From: Rachicladosporium sp. CCFEE 5018
Taxonomy: Eukaryota > Ascomycota > Dothideomycetes > Cladosporiales > Cladosporiaceae
Length of the DNA: 64,000 bases
Reading direction: 5' to 3'
Assembly: GCA_002077045.2 (NCBI GenBank)
Contig: KZ111195.1
Span: 1-64,000, forward strand
Both the position numbers and the translations under genes were made by a program. Below the pieces are notes generated by a model. The model ran no database searches. It was not told the DNA's origin and saw only the letters and a list, made by a program, of their open reading frames with translations. Below, piece by piece: positions 57,123 to 64,000 of the stretch (the stretch's first letter is position 1; every line of letters starts with the position of its first letter).

Positions 57123-57901
57123 ATTGCTGTTATGATGTGGTGTTGGATGGGATCACTTCGGATCACGTAATGAGCGTGATGACGAAGTCCAGCTTCGAAG
57201 TCCAGTAAAGAAACGACGAAGCGTTAGAGACTGGAGCTGTGGCTCGAGAAACCTGTGGTGCGATAAGTGCAGTCGTGCGAGCCAAATACACACTTCAGCG
57301 ACAGTGAGAAGAGCAAGTAGGGAAAGCTGAAACAAGATGCTCGCAACAGTCGTACACCCTGTCTCATTGACCTACAATCTTACATACATCTCATCATCTC
57401 AAACATCATCAAGCCGCGTGGTCCTTTGTCCTACCACGTTCGAGGCTGAACCGCCATGTGGGACTTCTTTGTTGCCCTCGTGGTCATCATGCGGCCGAGG
57501 TTCTGATGCCCTCGACTTCTTTGTTGCGTCGGCGGTACTTTCGCGATGACGCAGGATTCCAGGTGCGGCAATGATCGTTGATACTCAGCATCGACAATAG
57601 TCATATCGACGGAAGCTCGTTCACCGGCGTCTCTGCGGGAATCAGATGGCGCATCGCTGCTGAGCTGCGGTACAGCATGAAATCGTCGCTCATCACATGA
57701 GCTGTTGATGCATGTGTGCAGTTTCGCAATGGGGACGTCTGCTGTAATGCGAACGCGGACGTTCAATGTTTTCAGAGCAGACGGCTTAAGATGAGCGACG
57801 GACCATGGCTGCGAACGCGCGGCGGTAGGCATGAGTCTTCGTGGAAAGTGCTAGCTTGGCAACGTTGTCTTCGTCCCCCTGACTGAAAGACAGGTCGCCA
57901 T
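57123..57901. other. Intergenic
   Basis: About 780 bp between two minus-strand genes. No gene or RNA was recognised. Confidence 0.5.
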
Positions 57902-60900
57902 TCAATGCGCCAAGACCTTCAGCGCCTGTAGGAATAACCCGAAGACCAACCCTCTCGATACCTCAGGGATTTGCAGACAATCAAAGACCTTGCCCAACGC
58001 CTCTCCGCTGGCAGCAGCGCCCATGACACTCGTAAGCGCCTGCGGCATGCCCTTTTGCACTAGCAGTCTTCTGGCCTTGACTCTCAACGCCTCCTTCTCC
58101 TCATCAGTTTTCGGCGGGTAATCTCTCGCCCAGATCTCAAGCTCCTCAGCCGTAGGAAGCGCGTTCTCCCGGAGCTTCTGCAAGTGAGATGCCATGCCAG
58201 CGTCAGAGAGGTTGGAGTCTAGGAGAGAGGTCTGGAGCAGGTCGCGGATACTGGCTAGTTGTGGGTTTCCGGGACGGAGCAGGAAGGTCTTCGCTGCTGC
58301 GAGGAGGGTGCGGCGAATTTGCCAGGCAGAGCTGAGAGTGTAGAGTTCGGTGATCACGGCGAAGATCAGCTCGACTGCTACAGCAGTCTCTTGCTCGGTG
58401 ATGGGTGGCTTCGTTTTAGGCTTTGGTGGGGTGGATGGCTCCGGCGCAGGCGTAGCAGGAAGGGGTCGTTCGAGGTCAGCTGATGCTGTGATACTCTGGT
58501 CTAGGTTCGATGACCGGAAGGTATCAATGCTTGCTCTTACTGGTCGAACAGGGGAGCCGTAGTCATCCGTGATGTCTGACGGCGGTGGTGGTAGATTGAA
58601 AGTCTCTTCTACCGCAGCTGCCGCTTCTCGTGGCACTGGCGGGGCGGCTGGCGACATGATGGAGGCAGGCCGACTTGACTCGCCGCTTGTGCGTTGCGAT
58701 GGCACTTGAGCTCTTCGCGAAGACCGTACACTGCTCATTGTCGCTGTGCTGCCAGTACGCTCGAGTGGAGTGGTTGACATCGATCGCACGGACTCTTCGC
58801 TTTGTTTGGCCGAGCTCATTGAGCCGAGATGGGTGTCAGTCGTGAATGCTTGACCCATGCTTGGGTTCGTTTTGTGCTCCGGAAAAGTGGCCTGGGCTGC
58901 ACTCGGCTGAGGTACAGCAGACTGCGCAGCACCTGGCCGCTTGCCACCGACCAAGCCAGCAACGTTGCCGAAGAATGCTTTGCCACCGCCAGCCACTCCG
59001 CCAGCGACATCTTTGGGTGCCTTCGCCAGTACGTCGATCATGTTACCACCAAACTTGCCAAAGGTCTCGGGTGTTGGCCATCCGAACGGCTTGCCTTTCT
59101 CGCCCGGCGATCTCGTGCTGGCATTCTCCTTCTCCAGGAAGCGCTTCATCCCCTCACTTTCTGCGAGTGTCGGGAAGCGTACTGCAGCGGTAAGATACTT
59201 CTCCAAGTCCGTACGTAACGCAGCTTTGGTGTTTCCTCTCCACCTCGGCAGGTCAGAATGCGACTCGGTGAACTTGGCACCTGTGATCACACTGATTCGA
59301 CGAAGAACCTCATGGAGTACTTCGAAGTCAGCGTATTTGCGTGGGATCATCCAGCCAGGGTATGCGGAAGACGAGGGTTCGATCTGGATCATGTAGTCGA
59401 CAGTGGGTTTGCTCTTGATCGAATTGCGATCTCCAGGTACAGAGTCATCAAATATGGAGATGATGGCGTTATGCAGTGTGAATTGCGGCTGCTCCTTCCG
59501 TGCCCTGACAGGGGATTCGCTCAGTGCTGTTGGCTGTGCGGTTGGTAATAGCTGGTCGAAGGTAGTGAATGGCTGTTTCGAGGTCGGTGTTACTGGCCTG
59601 GGATCAGTCGCGGATCTGGATGGACTTGCAATACTGTATACGTCTGTAGCGTACACACTCCGTTCTTGGTGATCTCTATCGCTGTCGCTCGATGTAGGGG
59701 TTGGTGCGCCGTGAGTTCCGGATTGATCTGACATGTCTTCGCCACTACTGCTGGCGGTCGCCAAACTACCGTGACCCTCATGGCTCTGCCGTTGGTCTTC
59801 TTCGATCATGAGCTGCGTCAACCTCTGAGCTTCCTTCATCGCCTCATCCATCGCTTCCTCAGCTCGGCTGATCTGTCGCTTGTGAACAAGCTCTGATCGA
59901 GACTCTTCGGACTTCTCTTTCCGGCTCGCAACAGCCTTGCTTGCACGATCGCCATCTGTCTTCGGTGCAATCGCGTTGATCTGCCGTCCCTCGACACCCG
60001 CATCTACAAGCTCCATGACTTCCTTCGTCGTCTCCGACTCCTCGAGACCGTACACAATCCACTCATTGATCCACTCTGGTCGTGAGCATAGCGTAACAGT
60101 AGCACCTAGCACCAGCTGCGCAAGAACCTCTCTCAGGAACGAATGTACAGGTGGGCAATTGTACGCTTTCGAATCCAGGTACGCTTCGATCGTATCTTCA
60201 GCCACAGCTTTCAGCTTGCTGTCTTGATAATTGACGTCGAGTATGTGAGTGAGATTGCTGTCTGGCTTCAGCCTCAGATAAGTAGCCACTGCATCCTCCG
60301 CTGCCGCATTTGGCGACGCGTTGAGTGAAGCCGACAACTCGTTCAGAAACACAATGATGATGCTGCTGGCGTTGGTGACGAAGTCGAGGAAAGCATCAGC
60401 TGGTCGCTTCCGCTCTAGATGACCAGACAGTGACAGCAGGAAGGCGACGAAGGTCCGCTTGCACGAGGCTGGGAATGACAGCTCGCCCGGCAACGTTGGA
60501 TCGTACCAGTAGTGGACATAGTCCTTGATCACAGCGTTCGCAAAGTTGTCAAGGGCCTTCGCAGTCTCGGGCTCGAAGCGGGAGAAGTCCAGCTGCTGAT
60601 TTGCGTACACCTTCGAGTCTTCCTTGTCCTGGTCTGCCGTTTCTTCGCTCGACTTCCGCAGATCGAGGAGTCTCCTGGCCACCTCAATGCCGGCCTCCTT
60701 GCGTCGTAACAGATCTCCTCCCCCATCACCGCCACGACTAGAGCTGGCATCCCAAGTCGCGTGCAGCACCACCCCACCTGCGATGCCAATCACGACCAGT
60801 CCGACGCGACCAAGCACGAAGTATGTTGTCGCGCCCAAGCCTACCAGACATGCGCCTAGGGTCTCGTTGCTCGCTGTAGAAAGGAAATGCAGCGCTTTGT

Positions 60901-61072
60901 CCGTGACGTGTTGTAGCGCAATAGTCCAGGTAGTGTTGTCCGTCTCCGTCGCTGGTACTACTGCCGCATCGCTCAGGATACTGGGCTTGATCTCGTCTTG
61001 TGCCTCCAGTTCAGCCTTGAAGGCATCTCGCGTAACGTCGCTGACGGGCAGTGGCTTCTCCTGGTCATCCAT
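57902..61072 (-). CDS. PXA/PX/nexin-C membrane protein (Mdm1/SNX-like)
   Basis: Single exon, 1056 aa. A hydrophobic hairpin (about residues 70-105, ACLVGLGATTYFVLGRVGLV) anchors it in a membrane. A PXA domain follows (NAVIKDYVHYWYDPTLPGELSFP). A long polar linker leads to a PX phosphoinositide-binding domain (PRKYADFEVLHEVLRR, LPRWRGNTK, RTDLEKYLTAA), then another disordered stretch and a nexin-C domain at the end. Related proteins (yeast Mdm1, animal SNX13/14/25) tether ER to vacuole or lysosome membranes and handle lipids. No RGS domain was seen, which is usual for the fungal form. It is divergent from TYS1. Confidence 0.88.
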   Translation of the reverse strand: MDDQEKPLPVSDVTRDAFKAELEAQDEIKPSILSDAAVVPATETDNTTWTIALQHVTDKALHFLSTASNETLGACLVGLGATTYFVLGRVGLVVIGIAGGVVLHATWDASSSRGGDGGGDLLRRKEAGIEVARRLLDLRKSSEETADQDKEDSKVYANQQLDFSRFEPETAKALDNFANAVIKDYVHYWYDPTLPGELSFPASCKRTFVAFLLSLSGHLERKRPADAFLDFVTNASSIIIVFLNELSASLNASPNAAAEDAVATYLRLKPDSNLTHILDVNYQDSKLKAVAEDTIEAYLDSKAYNCPPVHSFLREVLAQLVLGATVTLCSRPEWINEWIVYGLEESETTKEVMELVDAGVEGRQINAIAPKTDGDRASKAVASRKEKSEESRSELVHKRQISRAEEAMDEAMKEAQRLTQLMIEEDQRQSHEGHGSLATASSSGEDMSDQSGTHGAPTPTSSDSDRDHQERSVYATDVYSIASPSRSATDPRPVTPTSKQPFTTFDQLLPTAQPTALSESPVRARKEQPQFTLHNAIISIFDDSVPGDRNSIKSKPTVDYMIQIEPSSSAYPGWMIPRKYADFEVLHEVLRRISVITGAKFTESHSDLPRWRGNTKAALRTDLEKYLTAAVRFPTLAESEGMKRFLEKENASTRSPGEKGKPFGWPTPETFGKFGGNMIDVLAKAPKDVAGGVAGGGKAFFGNVAGLVGGKRPGAAQSAVPQPSAAQATFPEHKTNPSMGQAFTTDTHLGSMSSAKQSEESVRSMSTTPLERTGSTATMSSVRSSRRAQVPSQRTSGESSRPASIMSPAAPPVPREAAAAVEETFNLPPPPSDITDDYGSPVRPVRASIDTFRSSNLDQSITASADLERPLPATPAPEPSTPPKPKTKPPITEQETAVAVELIFAVITELYTLSSAWQIRRTLLAAAKTFLLRPGNPQLASIRDLLQTSLLDSNLSDAGMASHLQKLRENALPTAEELEIWARDYPPKTDEEKEALRVKARRLLVQKGMPQALTSVMGAAASGEALGKVFDCLQIPEVSRGLVFGLFLQALKVLAH

Positions 61073-61447
61073 TGTCGCGTAGCTGGCAACCCTCGCTCAT
61101 CTTGCGATAGTGCGCATGAAACAGTCGCTCATGCTCCGGACGATCCGAGTGGCCTTGATATCTTCACTCGAAATTGAGGGAGAAACGTCCTAGACATATG
61201 CGACCTCGAGTACATGTAAGCACGCTCCCCTGTCGTCCTTACGTCAAAGGTCGAGGTCTTGGCGTCGACAACCAGGTGGCATTGGCTTTGAGTCACGAAG
61301 AGCCTAAAGTTTTGGGACAACAACACAAAAGGCATTCCGGCATACGATTTACGCCCACATCCCAGGCATTCATAGAAACACACTCGAAGATCCAGGAGCT
61401 CATTGGATCTACAGGAGACCAGCCACCAGGCCCCAAAACCACCCAGC
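61073..61447. promoter_or_regulatory. Divergent promoter, PX protein / TYS1
   Basis: A 375-bp interval. The open frame of the synthetase continues 45 nt upstream but lacks family similarity. No motif was recognised. Confidence 0.45.
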
Positions 61448-62686
61448 ATGGCGACCCAAACAGCAGACCAAAAAATGGCCCTCATAACCTCCAATCTCCA
61501 AGAAGTCCTGAACCCTGAAATCATCCAAGAAATCCTCACCAAGAACGAACGCCCCCTGAAAATCTACTGGGGCACCGCCACAACCGGAAAACCCCACTGC
61601 GGCTACTTCGTCCACATGCTTAAAATCGCCCAGTTCCTCGCCGCCGGCTGCGAAGTCACAGTCTTGCTAGCAGATGTGCACGGCTTCCTCGATAACCTCA
61701 AAGCGCCGATCGAACTCGTGAAGGAGAGGGTGGGCTACTATCGGTTTGCTGTGACGGAGATATTGAAAGCCGTGAACGTCGACGTGAGCAGGTTGAAATT
61801 CGTGACGGGGTCTGACTACCAAACTCGAGGGTCTGATCCGAAGGACCCGTTTAAAGGCTACCCCTTCGATTTGCTGCGACTGAGTACTTGCGTCTCCGGC
61901 CATGATGCCACGAAAGCTGGGTCCGAAGTCGTCAAACAAGTCGACGCTCCGCCCTTGTCCTCGCAAATCTACCCCGTCATGCAAGCCCTCGATGAAGAAT
62001 ACCTAGGCGTCGACGCGCAATTCGGAGGCGTCGACCAGCGCAAGATCTTCACTCTAGCCGTCGAGGTTCTGCCACGGATAGGCTACCGAAAACGTGCGCA
62101 TCTGATGAACCCCTTGATTCCAGGATTACAAGAAGGAGGTAAAATGTCCTCCTCAGACCCAGATTCCAAGATCGACATCCTCGATCCTCCAGAAATCGTG
62201 CGCAAGAAGCTGAAAAAGGCTTTCTGTCCTCCCAAACAAGTCGAAGGCAACGGCGTCGTCAGCTTCGTCGAGCACGTTCTTCTCCCCGCTTCAGCTCTCC
62301 GCTCCCCAGACTCAACGCCTTCAATTTCCATCCCCCGACGAGACGTCGAACCTCTAGTCTACACATCCATTGACAAGCTGAAAGCCGACTACCTCGCCGA
62401 CGTGCTGCAACCGCAAGCACTCAAACCAGCTGTGACAGAAGCGTTGCTGGAAATTCTGGCGCCTATACGGCAGGCTTATGAGGCGAGCGAGGAGTGGCAG
62501 GCTGTGGAGAAGAGGGGTTACCCGCCTCCCCCTGCGCCCGAAAAGAAGGAAAAGAAGGAGAAGAATTTAGGGAGTCGTTTCCCGGGTGCTGGGGCTGTGG
62601 AGGCGAAGCCTGATGGTCATGTGGAGGGGGAGGGGGCATTGGAGGTGAGTGTGGGCAGGGTGAAGGAGGCGAATGGGAGTACTTAA
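61448..62686 (+). CDS. TYS1: Tyrosyl-tRNA synthetase, cytosolic
   Basis: Class I aminoacyl-tRNA synthetase charging tRNA-Tyr. Single exon, 412 aa from the ATG at 61448. The HIGH-type motif is PHCGYF near residue 53, and KMSSSD is at about 235. The tyrosine-binding region reads SSQIYPVMQALDEEYLGVDAQFGGVDQRKIF. The C-terminus has a Lys-rich stretch (EKKEKKEKN) like that of yeast Tys1, and no EMAPII domain, as in fungi. No damage was seen. Confidence 0.96.
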   Translation: MATQTADQKMALITSNLQEVLNPEIIQEILTKNERPLKIYWGTATTGKPHCGYFVHMLKIAQFLAAGCEVTVLLADVHGFLDNLKAPIELVKERVGYYRFAVTEILKAVNVDVSRLKFVTGSDYQTRGSDPKDPFKGYPFDLLRLSTCVSGHDATKAGSEVVKQVDAPPLSSQIYPVMQALDEEYLGVDAQFGGVDQRKIFTLAVEVLPRIGYRKRAHLMNPLIPGLQEGGKMSSSDPDSKIDILDPPEIVRKKLKKAFCPPKQVEGNGVVSFVEHVLLPASALRSPDSTPSISIPRRDVEPLVYTSIDKLKADYLADVLQPQALKPAVTEALLEILAPIRQAYEASEEWQAVEKRGYPPPPAPEKKEKKEKNLGSRFPGAGAVEAKPDGHVEGEGALEVSVGRVKEANGST

Positions 62687-62969
62687 GCTTCCGTTGCTAG
62701 CATCCATGACCAAGGTCACCGCATGAGTATTCGGGTTTGTAGCGTTTGCGCAAGCGGAAGTGGCATGGTGCATGTAATCAACGAAAAGCGACGATTCTCT
62801 TCTACCTTTCGGTAGGGCAAAGGACAATGTTGAAGGTAGCCGACTTTGGAGGCAACGCTGCTTCATAAGTACATAATGCTATAGCCGACCTGCCTGAATC
62901 ACATGATAGCTAGCCTACAGCTAGCACTCACTGCAATGCACTCCCTCCAATGTTTCACTCCTTCGCCAT

Positions 62970-63869
62970 CTAGGACTCGTTGGCGAACGCATCCGGGAAG
63001 CGGCGAACGTTGTGCTCGACGGGACCCTTGTTGCGGAGGAACTGCACGTAGGCGCCGTCCACACGGACTTGACCCTTCGAGCGCTTCTCGACGTACTCCG
63101 CGCGGTCGAGGGGAGTGAAACCCCACTTCTTGCTGACAATGATCTTTTGGCGGCCGGGGAACTTGTACTGGCTGCGGCGGAGAGCCTCGATGGCGGTGGC
63201 GCGGTCTAGATAGTTGTTAGTACTTGAGTTCAGGTGAGAGTAGTGATATGACGTGAGACGTACTGTTGTCACGGGTGCGGAGCGAGAGCAAAATCTGGCC
63301 GATGTTCACGCGGGCAACGGAGCCGTTGGGCTTGCCGTAAGCGCCACGCATACCGGTTTGCAGCCTATCGGCGCCGGCACATGACAACATCTTGTTGATG
63401 CGGACAACGTGGTATGGGTGTGCGCGGACACGCAGATGGAAGGACTCCTTTCCGCTCGTCTTGACCATGTACCTGAATTGTGCTGTTAGTATCGCTCTCT
63501 TCCGTCAGACTTTCTGCAGTGTCTACGCACTTGTTTGCGCAAATACGGGCGGCCTCGAGGGCCTCGGAACTCAGCTGCTCATACTCGTTGGAGACGAGGT
63601 GGACGCAGAGGGGAAACTCATCGACGTTTGCGCGCTTGCGGCCGAGATCGAAGATCCGAATCTTGGGGTCGGGGACACCGCGGTTGAAGCGAGACTTGGG
63701 GTATGGCTGTAATCTGCTGTCAGATGTTGTTCGTTGCGTTGCCAGTGTGCTCCTCATGCTGTTCCCGCTCCAATTTCGCAGTACAGCCATCGGAGGGGCG
63801 CTGAGAGCTTCGGGACACTCGTACCTTGTTCTTGCAGTAGCGGTAACACCTTGCTGGACGACGCGCCAT
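62970..63869 (-). CDS. RPL10: 60S ribosomal protein L10 (uL16)
   Basis: Large-subunit protein near the peptidyl-transferase centre, needed for the last steps of 60S maturation. Exons: 63869-63825, 63706-63531, 63472-63264, 63205-62970; 221 aa, the normal length. It begins MARRPARCYRYCKNK/PYPKSRFNRGVPDPKIRIFDLG. It contains HPYHVVRINKMLSCAGADRLQTGMRGA (the P-site loop region) and ends with KKWGFTPLDRAEYVEKR and a variable tail. Introns of 118, 58 and 58 bp restore frame exactly. The 5' leader runs to the window edge. Confidence 0.97.
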
Positions 63870-64000
63870 TTGTGCGGTATTGATGGAGAGTGCTGGGTGG
63901 TGTGTGAGGGTAGAGATGTCGAGAAGACAAAGTGACGATGACTTGAGGTGGGCGTGCCAAGACTTCGTGGATTGGAAATCGAAAGTGGCCCGTGCGTGGG

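Overview
This window is nuclear DNA of a filamentous ascomycete (Pezizomycotina). Most genes carry introns of about 45-60 bp with GT..AG borders and CTGAC/CTAAC branch motifs, and the proteins (Fus3/Kss1-type MAP kinase, cullin-3, Zim17, Pol5, AYG1-like hydrolase, C2H2 + fungal transcription-factor-domain regulator) are of fungal type. A dothideomycete is my best guess; the species cannot be read from the sequence. Coordinates for spliced genes were worked out by hand from splice signals, and each total was checked to be a multiple of three.

Layout. 1-5988: one poorly resolved hypothetical gene in gene-poor DNA. 5989-29522: housekeeping genes: MAP kinase, CUL3, ZIM17, an RWD protein, POL5, an AYG1-like hydrolase, a DUF6314 protein, an F-box-like protein, RPL19, the mitochondrial ATPase inhibitor and hexokinase. 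Inside this block, about 2.44 kb (end of POL5 plus two small genes) occurs twice at about 1.3% divergence. The copies abut a 100-N gap exactly at their edges, so this is probably unmerged allelic contig ends rather than a real tandem duplication.

30185-56049: accessory region. After a damaged lectin-like propeller gene comes a compact catabolic cluster. Its families match the Aspergillus nidulans nicotinate (hxn) regulon: phenol-hydroxylase-like FMO (hxnV), amidase (hxnN), NodB-type cyclic imide hydrolase (hxnM), 6-hydroxynicotinate-type FMO (hxnX), 2-oxoglutarate/Fe(II) oxygenase (hxnY), SDR (hxnW), OYE-type flavin reductase (hxnT), two MFS permeases, and an hxnR-like regulator. It differs in two ways: no hxnS (molybdenum nicotinate hydroxylase) is present, and a Rieske non-heme iron oxygenase and a SnoaL-like protein are added. 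The 5' regions share a CCCCCACTC motif. I found GTGGGGG/CCCCCAC at eight places in the whole window, all in intergenic DNA of this cluster, including upstream of the regulator gene itself. The regulator's first zinc finger has an RSDHLQR helix, a type known to prefer GGG. Together these suggest a self-regulated regulon for a pyridine or N-methyl-pyridine substrate with an unusual entry step.

56091-64000: housekeeping again: a Cys-rich hypothetical protein, a PXA/PX/nexin-C membrane protein, cytosolic tyrosyl-tRNA synthetase and RPL10.
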